Assembly: GCF_010389155.1 (NCBI RefSeq)
Contig: NC_057763.1
Coordinates: forward strand, 37,120,645-37,184,644
From: Erigeron canadensis
Taxonomy: Eukaryota > Streptophyta > Magnoliopsida > Asterales > Asteraceae
Reading direction: 5' to 3'
Length of the DNA: 64,000 nucleotides
The position numbers and the translations under genes are program-made. This document shows, in pieces, positions 1-11,617 of this stretch. A model generated the notes under the pieces. The model saw only the letters and a program-made list of their open reading frames with translations, searched no databases and was not told the origin of the DNA. Numbering within the stretch: position 1 is the first letter of the stretch; each line of letters opens with the position of its first letter.

Positions 1-407
1 AGAAGTTCCATCCTCATGGAAGGACACATTAGCATAAAGTAGAAAACAACACAATACCCAACAAAGTGGAATAAAACACAAAAGGATTGCATAAAGAAAT
101 AGAGAAATGTTCCCCACAGGAGGGGCTTGTTTGTATTTTTGTAGTAAAAAATATTGGCGCAAGTATCTAGGGGAAGACCGTTCTAGATACACCCAATCCA
201 TCTCCACATGGCCGTCTTTAATGTCTATAAATAGTTTACCCACACGTGTCAATTCATCCCCTCAATTATGGGATCTACCTATTTATAGTATCCCAAACCA
301 TGTTAATGTCCTGTACAAACCACCCACCTGGCATGCCACCACATCACTTTGTGCACATGCCTTCCTTTTCTCATTTTCCATTTACGAGTTCACGTAGTTT
401 TCCAAAA
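1..407. other. intergenic, no gene seen
   Basis: This is AT-rich sequence. The only open frame of any length (107-397) has no recognisable motif and low-complexity composition, so I do not call it a gene. I see no repeat structure until the Mutator-like element that starts near 418. Confidence 0.5.
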
Positions 408-417
408 TTAATTTTAT

Positions 418-1585
418 AGAAAATTGCACTTTTGATATCTCAAAATGGTAACTTTTGCACTTTAGCCTCTTACTCAAAAAATTGCAGCTTTCATATTTAA
501 AGTTTTGTGTTTTTTTTCAGTTTTGGTACCACATTCATACGGCGTTAATTTTTGTCGTTAACACACTCATGTAAGGGGTATTTTAGTCTTTTTTTCCCCT
601 CATTTTGAGAAAATTACACTTGTGATACCTCAAGCTGTCAATTTTTTCACTTTTGGTACCTCAAGTTGTTAATTTTTTCACTTTTGACAAACATATTTTT
701 ATAACATTCTCCAATTTCCATCTCACATATCATCATCTATCAAACAACACACATTCATAAATAAACACACATGATATATTTTTTTTACGACTTTTAAAAA
801 AAAACCCAATGGTGTCTATCCATTCTTGAAATATTATATGTTGTTGGTGTAATTACAGGTGATGGTGGAGAAACTGAATGCATTGGTGGATCGATGGCCG
901 GAAAAAACTCATGTCGTCAGAATACGCACCCACCATCAATCTCTTTTCTTCATATTATTGAAAACCCTCTCACCCTTAAATTACCCTATTCTTCGATCGG
1001 AATATGCCACAAACGAGATCTGAACAGAATCTGTTACAGATGAATATATTTGCTACAAACGAGATTAAATAAAAATCTCTAGCTAAGGTGGAGGTCGTGG
1101 TGCCTGGTGGGGAGGGAGATAGTCGGCAACCCTTTCTGGGGGTGTATGATTCATATAAGAGATTTGAATTTATTTACGCATGTTTATGTATTGGATTTGG
1201 TATGGTATAGAGATATATGTATACATGGATATATGGATGATCGCAATGTGTGTTGATTTTTGAGTGCGTGTTGTTTGATAGATGCCAATGTATGAGATGG
1301 AAATTGGAAAGTGTAATAAAACTATGTTGTCTACTTGAGGTACCAAAGGTGGAAAAATTGACAACTTAAGGTATCAAACGTGTAATTTTCTTAAAAATAA
1401 AAGGGTCAAAAGACTAAAATACCCCCTACGTGAGGGCGCTAACGGCAAAAATTAACGTCGTATGAACGTGGTACCAAAACTGGAAAAAAAACACAAAACT
1501 TTAGGTATAAAAGTTGCAATTTTTTGAGTTGAAGAATAAAAGTGCAAAAACTATCAATTTGAGATACCAAAAATGTAATTTTCTC
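418..1585. mobile_element. Mutator-like foldback element (non-autonomous MULE)
   Basis: Two long inverted arms face each other, roughly 418-690 and 1335-1585. The outer ends read AGAAAATTGCAC on the left and, as reverse complement, GAGAAAATTACA on the right. Both arms contain the same phrases in opposite orientation, such as TTTTGGTACC and TCACTTTTGG. The sequence TTAATTTTAT stands directly outside both ends (408-417 and 1586-1595), a 9-10 bp target duplication typical of Mutator-like elements. The middle (about 700-1330) has no transposase-like frame, so the copy depends on an enzyme made elsewhere. Each arm repeats its own motif twice, giving sub-repeats at 418-560 and 600-690. Confidence 0.75.
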
Positions 1586-1689
1586 TTAATTTTATTCGAA
1601 TAATTACTAGTTGCTGCCCTTTTGAATTACTAGGCGAATATTTAAGATGTATATAATTGGATAATGATATGTATGCTTAATAAATATTT

Positions 1690-1954
1690 AAGTGTGTAGA
1701 ATTAAAAGTTCACACTTTTTATTATGAACTTTTATAATTATTTATAACACCTCATTTGTCAACGTTAACTAAAAAGATAGCGTGAACAAATGAGGTGTTA
1801 CAAAATAAATATGAAATTTCACACTGAAAAGTGTAAACTTTTAATTCTACACACTTTTAGTTCTATGTATTTTTACACACATAAAAGCGTGACAAATTTT
1901 TTAATTTGTTTAAACTAATTAAAAGTGTGAATAAATGCAATATTATTTATAGTG
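1690..1954. mobile_element. CACTA-type MITE, degenerate copy
   Basis: The right end, read on the minus strand, is CACTATAAATAATATTGC followed by ATTTATTCACACTT. This matches the terminus of the complete CACTA MITE at 24437-24944. The interior is palindromic around 1775, with AACACCTCATTTGT at about 1746 and its complement at about 1788, and it carries the AAGTGTGAA-type motif in both orientations. The left terminus is not recognisable, so the 5' boundary is approximate. Confidence 0.5.
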
Positions 1955-2305
1955 ATAAAAAACAAAACAAACGGGCGACATACCAAATGCGCGCCAAAAG
2001 CTAGCTCATAAAACACACAAGTTAAACAAATGTGATAAGCTCAAACACAAGTCTGCCACTGGATTACAATATGGTTTACATTTGTTGTGTTTAGTTTAAA
2101 CAATGCTAGGCTGACAAAAGTTATGCAAACAACAAATTTTTACTAAGTGGTCCAATCAACGAAGATTAAAAAAAAAAAAAAAAAACCTGGAGATCGATTA
2201 TCTAATAATTGGTGCAAGTAGTTATATTTGTAAAATGTTAGTGGATTAAAAATAAAAAAAAATAAAATACATGGAGATAAATACAGGAGATAGTTTAAAG
2301 CCCAC

Positions 2306-2533
2306 CGTATCCCAACCAATCTTTTGTGGTATCTCGATCACACCTACTATTTGCAGCGATAGTCGCTGCAAATAGTGCGGGCCCCCTGTCTGTAATGGCA
2401 AATCTGACAAAAAATAGCGGCACCTGTCAGTAATCGCTGCAAATAGTTGGATATGGACAAAAATACCACTATTTGCAGCGATAATTGCTGCAAATAGTCT
2501 GATTTAATTACCAAAAGTCTGGTCGGGATACCA
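2306..2533. mobile_element. palindromic MITE, GTATCCC family (copy 1)
   Basis: The ends are GTATCCCAACCA on the left and TGGTCGGGATAC on the right, which are imperfect inverted repeats. Inside are two perfect or near-perfect hairpins built on CTATTTGCAGCGAT (2347-2376 and about 2467-2500). A related but shorter copy sits at 28290-28430 in an intron. No open frame is present. The superfamily is not certain because I could not fix a target duplication. Confidence 0.5.
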
Positions 2534-4116
2534 GCCGCTTAGTTTAATTGGGGATAACGATGAGTGTCGATGTAAATCCCAATCGAGCATTATAATTAAT
2601 TCCAACAATTATAAGGGTTATTGCTTCTGTTTCGGAGCTACCATTACAAAGAGTTCATTCGATCGAATATAAAATATATGTCGTCCTTGTTAATCATACT
2701 TGATGAAAGCATTTATTTAGTAAACGCTATCTTTAATTTGTTATATAATGTAATTAACGAACCAAACTCCGTTGTTACTTAATGGTAGCAAGATAAAAAA
2801 AATAAAATAAAAAGAAATCTCGCAAGCATGATTTATGAAATCGAATACGTAGTCTATGAAAGGGCCGGGATTCAACTTTGGTCTTATTATGTCCACTTTA
2901 TATAATGTTACATAGATTATATACATGTATTTTAATTTATTTATTGATACTGGCGAGTGAAGTTAAGTTTGATGATATAGACTTTAAGAATAAGGATTTG
3001 CTATGTAGATACGTTACCCTTTTCTAATGTAATTTCCACTTGCATATTAATACAAAAATAAAAATACAAAAATATATAATATAATTCGGGGAGTCAAATG
3101 TGACTATGAGTTAACATAATCATATTTACTTTATTAACATTTAATAATAATTCATTTCAAGTCGATGTTCTTAAAATCTACATCATATCTAATGGGTGGG
3201 TATGTAGGAAGTAAAAAGTCGAATAGGTCCCTGTATCATTACGTATCTAACACTCCACCGCCGTTGGAACTACTCTACTCTACTCTATTCTATAGGGCTA
3301 TAATAATTATGATTATTATAGCTACAATAACACCTTACCATCTCCACGTCTTACTGTATGAGTATTATATTCTGATGAAGGTCTACTCTTTGGCTTCCAT
3401 GTGTCAAAGAAAACACACATGGCATTCATCCTTCGCCACTTTTTATCCAACCCATTGTCAGTTTACCATCTCTCCTTCCTTCTTTACCACTGTGCCGTAT
3501 CAAAAAAGGCCCGGTCACAAAGTATGTGTGTTCGTTTGGTTTTCCACTTTGCAAATAAATATAATATTGTATTAACAGTTTATGATATAAAACACATAAA
3601 TTAAACTTATATCAATTTTGTACTTTTCGTGTCTTTCAATATTAAAAATTTATACTTAAATTTTATGTTAAATATACAATTATTCAAATGTACTTAGTTT
3701 TAAAAAATTCTTAATACTTTAGCAAAACCCAAAACTTTATATAATGGACTTTCAACATTCAAAATTTGACTTCTCAACCATAAATAATGATTTTTGTTTT
3801 AAGTCTAGTTTCTTTTTTACTTAATTAACGAAATGGTTAAGAAGTTAAACTTTCAAGCAATTTTATGTTTTTTTAATTAAAAAACAAAAATAATCGTCAA
3901 TTATCTTTATTTTATTTAATACATACAGACATTTTTTATGCATTCAACCACTTAATATACTTAGCACTTAATAACTAAAAAAGAAACATATTCTTAGACT
4001 AAAAAATTTTCAGTTCGCATTTGAAGTTTTCTTTTTGAATGCTTTTCTCTAACATATAAATATATAATTAAACTAATAATAATTTTGATACTGTAAGGGT
4101 TGATTATATGAATATA
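2534..4116. other. intergenic, no gene seen
   Basis: This is AT-rich DNA with only short, overlapping, low-complexity frames (for example 3165-3575). None shows a domain, a splice pattern or a protein-like composition. Confidence 0.5.
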
Positions 4117-4785
4117 CAATACATTAAAACCTCTATAAATTAATAATGTTAGGACCGATATATTTTATCAATTTAACGAGATATTATTATATAGATAAAT
4201 TAATATTTTATTAATTTAAAAAGGTTTTACGATGTAAGTTGTGAAGAAGACATTTGTGAGCCTAAAAACTTGTACGAGTATGCATTATCAACACAAAATG
4301 GCTGTGAATGACTTGCTTATATATCGTGATGTAAATAATGAAAGTTATGAGGTAAAAAATATTACAGAATATATGGCAAAATCATTCAAAATTTGGTAGA
4401 TGACAAAGTTGAGGATGTCCAATAGCTTTAAAAAGAAGCATTGTAAAGGACAACAACTCTTCTCAACTTTATTGCAATACGAAAAAAACAATGTCGCATC
4501 TTGAGTACAATGAGAAGATTTAAAGATAAACTCAATATAGATTTAAAATTCAAACAAAAAAACAAGCGGCTTTTTACTAAGCAATTTTAAAATTTGAAAG
4601 CTCTTAATAGTTATTAATTTATAGTTTCGTTTGGACCAGTATAAATACACTGGATGTCAAAAAAATTATTATCTTATTATTTTATTGATTGGGTTCAATT
4701 TTGTACGGGTCCCAAGTTGGGACTGGACAAATTATTAGTTTTATTGAGGTTATTAATTTATCGAATATTAATTTATAGAGGTTCG
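4117..4785. mobile_element. pogo/Tc1-like transposon remnant
   Basis: The inverted ends both read AACCTCTATAAATTAATA, at about 4129 on the plus strand and about 4783 on the minus strand. This is the typical terminus of plant pogo-like (Lemi) elements. The first 60-70 bases inside each end also pair imperfectly. The interior, about 550 bp, contains stop-ridden sequence and no complete transposase. I infer a deletion derivative. Boundaries are good to within a few bases. Confidence 0.5.
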
Positions 4786-4879
4786 TGTGTATAATATATT
4801 TGATAATATATTTAGACACATAACTAAACAACTCATTAAAAAGACATTTGGGGAAATTAATTTGCCAAAGTTCGTATGT

Positions 4880-5010
4880 AATGCTTCTGGTGTATCTTTA
4901 TACACCTTTAGTTCCTTCATAGTTTTATACATTTTTAATTTTTCATCATTTTACACAAACGTGACAACTTTTTAATAAAATGTAACTAAATACAAATATT
5001 ATTTGTAGTG
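4880..5010. mobile_element. CACTA-type MITE end, related to copy at 1690-1954
   Basis: The last bases, read on the minus strand, are CACTACAAATAATATTTG. The preceding plus-strand sequence (CACTTTTAG-like, then CGTGACAA, then TTTTTAAT) follows the same order as the right half of the element at 1690-1954. The left end is not recognisable. The short frame at 4787-4975 overlaps it and is not a gene. Confidence 0.4.
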
Positions 5011-5149
5011 GTTCTGTAGACTAAAGATAATGTTTCTCTCAAATATTACCTTTTTTTTTTTTTATAATAAAAGATTTTGGATATAAATGTATCTCTCAAA
5101 TATTACCTTATAATAAAATGTATTTACGAACCTACACATATGACATACC

Positions 5150-5545
5150 ATAGGAAAAAACAAAGTACTCAACTACTCATAGTAGACATATAGGAGTACT
5201 GAATAAAAACTATGGTTATGCTTTATGAATGGAGTGTTAACCAAGGTTAAGGATCACCCCCCACTAATACAGTAATACACCATAGCCGACTATATCTTCT
5301 AGCGGTTTATACATGAAACCAAATGATAAAAGCAACAAACAAAATACTCATAGTACACAAATCTTTACGCAAGCAGGAAAAAACATATGAATAAAAAGAA
5401 TTAAAATTGTTGTTGTGTATTTTTTTTTCTAAATCAATGAGGTGTTAACCATGGTTAAAGACCACCCCCACCAATACACCACACCATAACCACTATCTCC
5501 CAGCGGTTTATATATCAACCCATACCTCTAGAAACAACCTCCCCA
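5150..5545 (+). repeat. tandem duplication of the zinc-finger gene promoter
   Basis: Two adjacent blocks share the same order of motifs. Each has an ACTCATAGTA-type start, then GTGTTAACCA with GGTTAA, then CACCCCC with an AATACAC tract, and finally AGCGGTTTATA. Copy 1 is about 5150-5340 and copy 2 about 5340-5545, a period near 205 bp. Copy 2 lies next to the coding region and holds the likely TATA box. The copies have diverged by point changes and small indels. Confidence 0.6.
5506..5514 (+). promoter_or_regulatory. probable TATA box of the CCCH zinc-finger gene
   Basis: The sequence GGTTTATATAT lies about 150 bp upstream of the ATG at 5662. It is followed by a leader with a (CTA)n tract (about 5559-5580) and a (CA)n tract (about 5593-5609), typical of plant 5' untranslated regions. 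The equivalent position in the upstream promoter copy (about 5304) reads GGTTTATACAT, a weaker match. Confidence 0.5.
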
Positions 5546-5661
5546 TATCCTCTCAAAACTACTACTACTACTACTACTAAATAAATAAATTTCACACACA
5601 CACACACACTGGCACTGCTATTTCCACCGTAAAACACGCACACAGAAACAAACAAAAGGAA

Positions 5662-6729
5662 ATGGTCGGAGAAATAAACCAACAGGGAATGATGGTTCAT
5701 GTACCACCATGGACATCCCTCATCGACGATCCCCTCAACCAACTCTCACCCTTCTCCCCTCTCAGCCCCAATGCCACGTCATCCATTTCCATCGAAGACT
5801 ACGCTTACTTCCTCCGAAACGACGCCGCTTTACGCCGTTACTTGGAAGAAGACCTTGAAGCAGACTCTTCCGATTTCGACATCACTTCTGAGGCTTTTGC
5901 TTGCGATTCTTTCCGTATGTATGATTTCAAAGTCCGCAAGTGTACACGTGCTCGCTCACATGACTGGACCGACTGTCCGTACGCTCACCCCGGCGAGAAA
6001 GCTCGCCGCCGTGACCCACGGAAGTATAGCTACTCCGGCACCGCGTGTCCGGAGTTTCGTAAAGGGAATTGTAAAAAAGGAGATGGGTGTGAGTTTGCTC
6101 ACGGTGTTTTTGAATGTTGGCTGCATCCTCATAGGTACCGTACACAGCCATGTAAGGACGGCGTAAGCTGTCGCCGCCGTGTGTGCTTTTTCGCGCACAC
6201 GCCGGAACAGCTTCGTGTACTGAGTCCGAACCCGAGTCTTGTTGACTCGGGTTTCGGGTCGTCGTTTTTTTCAAATGCTTCCGACACATCGACCCCACCG
6301 TCCGAGTCACCGCCCATGTCACCCATGGACGGGGGACTCAGTCGGTCGTTGGGGTCGGTGACTGTGAGTGATATGCTGACGTCACTCAGGAGGTTGCAAC
6401 TTAACAAGGCTCCAACTATGAGTCCTTCTTGGAGCATGCAAATGGGTCGGGCTGGGGGTGTTTCTTCTCCCCGGGCGGGGTTTTATAGTCTTCCATCTAC
6501 TCCTACCCGACCTGTGACCCGACCCGGGTTAGGGTTTCCTGAGATCTGGGAAGAAAGTTGTGTCGAGGAAGAACCGGTTATGGAAAGAGTTGAATCGGGT
6601 CGTGGAGTGAGGGCTAAGATGTTTGAGAAGTTGTGCAAGGAGAATCCGTTGGATCTGGAGCGTGGAGACCCGAATTCGGGTGATGGGTCTAACCCGGATG
6701 TTGGGTGGATCTCGGAGCTTGTCAAGTGA
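5662..6729 (+). CDS. arginine-rich tandem CCCH zinc-finger (RR-TZF) protein
   Basis: This intronless frame encodes 355 residues. It has the plant RR-TZF layout: an arginine-rich segment (about 86-128, with [28 protein letters not shown]), then two CCCH fingers. Finger 1 uses C129, C137, C143 and H147 (C-x7-C-x5-C-x3-H). Sixteen residues later, finger 2 uses C164, C170, C175 and H179 (C-x5-C-x4-C-x3-H), the family's exact spacing. The conserved GVFECWLHP linker and the [12 protein letters not shown] tail of finger 2 are present, as is a C-terminal VGWISELVK. From knowledge of the family (Arabidopsis TZF1-3, C3H23/C3H20/C3H49 group), such proteins bind AU- or U-rich mRNA elements, shuttle to cytoplasmic granules and act in hormone, stress and light responses. 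The assignment to one Arabidopsis member is not secure. The start is the first Met and gives a normal length. Confidence 0.95.
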   Translation: MVGEINQQGMMVHVPPWTSLIDDPLNQLSPFSPLSPNATSSISIEDYAYFLRNDAALRRYLEEDLEADSSDFDITSEAFACDSFRMYDFKVRKCTRARSHDWTDCPYAHPGEKARRRDPRKYSYSGTACPEFRKGNCKKGDGCEFAHGVFECWLHPHRYRTQPCKDGVSCRRRVCFFAHTPEQLRVLSPNPSLVDSGFGSSFFSNASDTSTPPSESPPMSPMDGGLSRSLGSVTVSDMLTSLRRLQLNKAPTMSPSWSMQMGRAGGVSSPRAGFYSLPSTPTRPVTRPGLGFPEIWEESCVEEEPVMERVESGRGVRAKMFEKLCKENPLDLERGDPNSGDGSNPDVGWISELVK

Positions 6730-9225
6730 ATGGTATGGTTTCATCGTTACATATCCAAAGGAAAAAGCCCCCAAATTTTTAGTATATTTTAATTATATGG
6801 GCTATTAAACAATATGATTAGTTATTAAATGGTATTTAGAAGTAATTAGGATATTAGACATTTAGTTATAATTAATTATATATGAATCTATGTGAAGAAA
6901 AACAGAAGCCATTTTACCCACTCCCTTGTGTATTGTATATAGTGGTGAAAAGGGGAGGTTAAGTGTAAGAAGTGTTTTTTTTTTTTTTGGGAGGTGACTG
7001 AAGAAAAAGAAGGACGAAATGGGGGTGGAATTTAAGAATTGTTTTTTTTTTTTTAAATTTTATTGTTATTGTCAAGAAGGTAAAAAAAAATCATTTTCAG
7101 GTAAAGGGTGAGAGATGTAATTGTGGGAAATTGGAAGGGATCCTCATCCTCATGAAAAACTAACCCTCTGTTGTTGTAATCTTAATTAATCAATGTTGTA
7201 CTTGTTATATTTGCTATATATTGTAGTTATATTAAAAATAATTTATATTACTTAATTACATGCATGCACAATGAGGGTCAAGTTGTATCTATTTCCATGT
7301 CCATTCACATAGATTACAACAAATGTACACTTTGTATTTGTAATAAGTTGTCTATTTTCGGACACACATGTTTGCACATTATCATGCTGGAAGTAATTCT
7401 AAACTTTATATGGAAGTAAAACATATATTCGTGTATTGAAGATCTGAAGCAGCAAGTTGTGGTGGTTTTGAGTTAGGAATCATTTGTTTTCCTTATTAAC
7501 TTTCCTTTATGGTTATATCTATAAATGCCATTCTAAATACACTCTTTTTGACTAAAAATGTGAATTAGTTTTTGGAACCTTAAAAATCCTGGCTCACACG
7601 TTACAAAGCTATGGTTCATGTCGTGAAAAGGCCAATTCTTTCATTTCAATAGTATTTGTGGTCACTGTTTTTTGAATTAGTAATTGATTGATTCATAATA
7701 TACTAGTAATATTTAGCCGACATATAACCCGTACACGTATAAAAATTGATTGGTTTTGATTATAGCATGAGAAGTCGAAAACTATGTTTAGATTGGACTG
7801 TCCCCCCTTTTTATTTGAAAAATAATAATCGTGTATTGAAGTGTCCCTTGAGAGAAGTATACACGAATTTTGTACATACTCTTGACTAATTCTTATGTGA
7901 TCCGATCGACATCTTCAAATTTGACATAATGAGTCATGACATGATGAATGTGACATTATTGTTTTCTCGTGTTTCAATGTCAACAAAGAGGTTCATGATA
8001 TTATTTTAAATCGCATTGATGATGACATAAGATATTCATGCTTGAAGACCTTCGTGATTCAGTCTTATATACAGTATTTATTATAAGTCGATGGTATAGG
8101 ATTGTAATACGAAGTAGACACAACCGTCAAATGCATCAAGTGAAGGAGCAGGTGTGGAGGAGCAACAATAAAAAGCACAAAAATGAAAAATCTTTAAGTG
8201 GATACACAAGTTGTTCATATATAATACCACTCGTAGAAACTGCATACTGTCTAAGACACTCGGATTTGACCGGCTCCGTGTAGATCCTGTACCGTTGCAC
8301 ATCACTTCTTAACTCTATCCAAGCTCTTCCTATGAAGCCGGGATTGTACCCTTATTTTATGTCACCGTTTCAAGTTTAAAAATAATAAAGAGATGAACCT
8401 TAGTTTTTTTTTTTTAATGGTCCATTTTACTTTTGGCACATAGAGAAAGCGATACTCCATGAGTGCCAGTCTTTTAATTGATGATGTGATAAGGTTTGAT
8501 GTTAAAATTCAACAGGTTTTAACTTTAACTTTGTGTAAATTTGCGGGTTTTGGTGGGGATTAAGACATTGCTCTTGCCTTGTTTGTCTTTTGTTTACTTT
8601 TCCACATAACATATCATTATCATGTCCCAACTTTTATTGTTTAACAGTCTTTGGCAAGCCCAGGCGAATTATTTGGTCAATATGGTTAACATTTACCCAT
8701 GAAAGTGAAAGGAGATTGATGTTATCTACAGAATCACACACCCACTTCTTATCTTATCTTCATATGAACTCTTACTATGGGCTTATTTTGTGGGTTCAAA
8801 CTTCCTTTGGTTATGCTTCTGGCCCAGAATGAAAAGAGATGGGCTGAATTTATTTTTATATTAAATTACATTTAATTTACCACACTTTTTTTTTTTAGAA
8901 TTTGCTATAGTATTCATTTTTAGCTTTATCAGGACCATTTATCTTTCATGCACCTTATATGTTTTAAGTGGTGTTTGGTATGCATCTAAAATTGGTTATG
9001 TGAATGAAAATGTATGAAAGAATTATAAGATAAATTTTTTTTATAATTTTGTCAAGACATTGATTCGACTATAATGGTATAAGAGTAATGATATGTCCCT
9101 ATAAATTATTTTTTCATTTATCATTTTCACTTTCAAACATATGACAAAATTTAAAGATATGATGAAGAAGAAAAAAAAAATAAGATTCATTAAGAAAATA
9201 TCATCTATACTTTTATACTATTTAA
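6730..9225. other. 3' flank and intergenic, no gene seen
   Basis: The first 400 bp are probably the zinc-finger gene's 3' untranslated region and downstream flank, rich in T and A runs. After that, only short unrelated frames occur (8038-8283, 8590-8832), with no domain or splice evidence. A GTGTTTGGTA motif near 8973 resembles the end of an hAT-type MITE, but I found no partner end. Confidence 0.5.
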
Positions 9226-9754
9226 ATCTAAACTATCTTATAAAACATTTATTTTCTTTAAATTTCTCAAAAAAGAATTTGATAAACCCAAAACACCTTT
9301 CTCATTATTCATTTAATTAAATATCTCTACCCAATATACCTATAATAGCCTAAATGATATTATTTACGACATACATCATTCAACTATAAAAATAATTACA
9401 TTACTATTTTTTTAACATCAATTACTTTTAAATTAATAACCATACCGCCACGCCGGTGCCACTACCACGACTACCACCCTCGTCGCCACCAAACGCAACC
9501 GCCGCATCACGCGAGTATTTGTCTATATTATAAAAAGAATAACCCATGTTGAAACTTACATGGAGAAAAATGTCTAAAATACCCTTAATAATTTTATTAT
9601 ACAATCAGTCCTTAATCTTTTAAAATATTTTCATTAACCATTTACATCAGTTACTTTTACATCAATTGTCTACACCACTCGACGTCGTATCTACGACCAA
9701 CAGTCGCACCTCACACCACACTGTCACCGACGCATTGTGCGAGAACCGTACTAG
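9226..9754 (+). mobile_element. Helitron-like non-autonomous sequences (two adjacent pieces)
   Basis: Two pieces lie head to tail. The first (about 9226-9515) begins TCTAAACTATCTTATAAAAC and ends in a GC-rich CGCATCACGCGAGT. The second (9522-9754) begins TCTATATTATAAAAAG and ends with a short hairpin CGCATTGTGCG, then CTAG. A TC start and a CTRR end with a nearby hairpin are Helitron hallmarks. The starts match the elements at 12535 and 34717. No Rep/helicase frame is present. The family call is an inference. Confidence 0.4.
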
Positions 9755-10289
9755 TATTTCATAATCAGGATCATATTATATGTGCCGCAAGGTTACACTT
9801 AACGCACAATTGATGCATTAAATATACTTTTTGAAAACTGAAAATTCTTTTTTTTTTTTAAATTAAATATTGGTATATATAACGTATTAATTACATTTTT
9901 CGTATGGCTTAAGGCACATATTAGATGACTTCTATGATATAGTTTACGAAGTCATTAGCCAATGCCTAATGGGGACGTAGATAGTTGGTAGCAGTTGGAA
10001 GTGTGACAACTAGATAATGTGTATTTTTGATTGTTTACTAAGCAAAAACACTATGCTTAGAGAATTTTCCTTTTTTGAAAAATGCTAAGAGATAATATCA
10101 GCCATATCCTACTGCAAAGAAAATATAGTTCTTAAAAATGTCATTTCTTAGGCAGATGATAGCATATGAAGTTTGTGGATATTGAATAGAAATGTGATAG
10201 GCCTAATATTGTTTTACTCTCTTATTGTAAGCTAGCTCCTTGATAGTATCGTTTAATTAATAATATTTCACTTTTGTTGTTTATAAAAG

Positions 10290-10497
10290 TAGCATGGTTG
10301 GATCAGTGGTAAACACCCTTGCCTCTGGAGACAGAGGTCATGGGTTCGATCCTCATCTCATGCAAAGGTTGGAGGGCATTTTCTACCATTTAGGTAGAAA
10401 CTGGAAGCAGCCTCTCTCTACTTTGGTAGAGGTAAGGTCTGCCTACATCTTAACCTCCCTCATACACCGTCGAAGTATTGAAGCAGTTACTTACTTT
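10290..10497 (+). mobile_element. tRNA-derived SINE with Angio-type 3' domain
   Basis: The 208-bp body begins with a tRNA-like head. Box A is near TGGATCAGTGGT (about 10299) and box B is GGTTCGATCC (about 10342). The second half carries the conserved plant SINE phrase CAGCCTCTCTAC with TTGGTAGAGGTAAGG, then CCTACATCTTAACCTCC. The same 13-mer, TTGTTTATAAAAG, flanks both sides (10277-10289 and 10498-10510), a clean target duplication made by LINE-type integration. The overlapping 77-residue open frame is a by-product of the SINE, not a gene. Confidence 0.85.
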
Positions 10498-11457
10498 TTG
10501 TTTATAAAAGAAATGATTTGTATATGAAATTTTCTAATTCTATAAACATTTCTAGGTAAAAGCTGCTTCAGATTTAAGCAATTTTCATACTAGAATGTCA
10601 TTCCAAATTTTCTTACAACTTTACAAGACGTGAAGGCTTGAGCTACCGTTTCAAGTGTTATCGCAAACTGGGACATTATAAAAACAGATTTCAACACATT
10701 TAGGGAAAGGTTTCATCTTGTAGGTAACCATGCGCGTGAAATGTGCCAATTGAGAAAATTAAGCTTGACAGAGGCAAATCTATCCCACTTGATCAAGCTA
10801 AGACCGCTTATTACCAAAATACCCATGATCGATAAGATTGCTTGTAGTTATGTGAAAGTTGTACTCTTTAAAATTACTGTGGCCATTGCGACAAAGTGTT
10901 TTGTCATCACATCAGCTATGCTACAAAATCTTATAAACTAAACGCCCCTTAAAAAGGATTTTTTCCTCCCCAAGTGACATGAAGCTTGTCATCGCAATAC
11001 GCAAATAAGAAAAAGTGAAAAACTAACAACTCTTTGGCAAGACATGTTTCTTCCATATGTAAAAGTTAATCAATAACCAGTGTTCGTATCAATTTCTACT
11101 CAAGTACAATAGGCATAAGCTTAGGTCATGGACATAAAATGAACCACGGGACACATCTCTATTAAAATTGACTGGTATCAGGGGATTTGATCATATAACA
11201 CAATCGCCATTTTTAGTCAAGTATTTCTAACCAATACCCAATTTCTTAAAACTCTGCTCAAGTGACAAAATGGAAAAGAATTGTATACTACCCTTCAACG
11301 CACTAATGTTCTTTTATCACTTTTCTTTACTAAATACACAATATCTGTATTTTCATTATATTCAAAACATTACGGTTTCATTCATTAAAAATAAATTCGA
11401 TTATTAAGACGTTAACGTTTTTTAAATGGTAACCAAAAGCTGGTATGCGTTTTCTTC

Positions 11458-11500
11458 TCCCCACATCGGTAAGTGAGTGGTATCTAAAGCCCTCTATATA
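11458..11500 (+). promoter_or_regulatory. U6-type promoter (USE and TATA) of copy A
   Basis: The upstream sequence element TCCCCACATCG lies at 11458-11468 and a TATATA box at 11495-11500. The short spacing between them, about 25 bp, is the arrangement that directs RNA polymerase III at plant U-snRNA genes. The TATA box lies about 28 bp before the first transcribed base. Confidence 0.8.
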
Positions 11501-11522
11501 ACGCTACCTCCAAACTATCATT

Positions 11523-11617
11523 GTCCCTTCGGGGACATCCGATAAAATTGGAAAGATACAGAGAAGATTAGCATGGCGCAAGGATGACACGCACAAATCG
11601 AGAAATGGTCCATTTTT
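11523..11617 (+). pseudogene. U6 snRNA copy A with 6-nt core deletion, probable pseudogene
   Basis: The sequence begins GTCCCTTCGGGGACATCC and contains the catalytic-core phrase ACAGAGAAGATTAGCATGG, so identity as U6 is clear. Compared with copy B, six bases (CCCTGC) are missing just after GCATGG. Two more changes are an A in place of C in GGAACGATAC and an altered 3' end before the T run. The lost bases belong to the 5' side of the U6 internal stem-loop, which is essential in known U6. The USE, TATA box and a T-rich terminator remain, so the copy might still be transcribed but is unlikely to work in the spliceosome. Confidence 0.85.

Noticed and set aside
107..397. 96-codon open frame
   Set aside because: Composition is not protein-like, no domain or promoter is visible, and it lies in unstructured AT-rich DNA.
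5699..6725. Several overlapping frames on both strands in the zinc-finger gene
   Set aside because: They are shadows of the GC-richer coding sequence; only the frame from 5662 gives the CCCH spacing and conserved blocks.
10290..10365. Functional tRNA gene
   Set aside because: Boxes A and B are tRNA-like, but the arms do not form a full cloverleaf and the sequence continues into a SINE 3' domain.
10294..10527. 77-codon open frame
   Set aside because: It lies almost entirely within the SINE and its target duplication.
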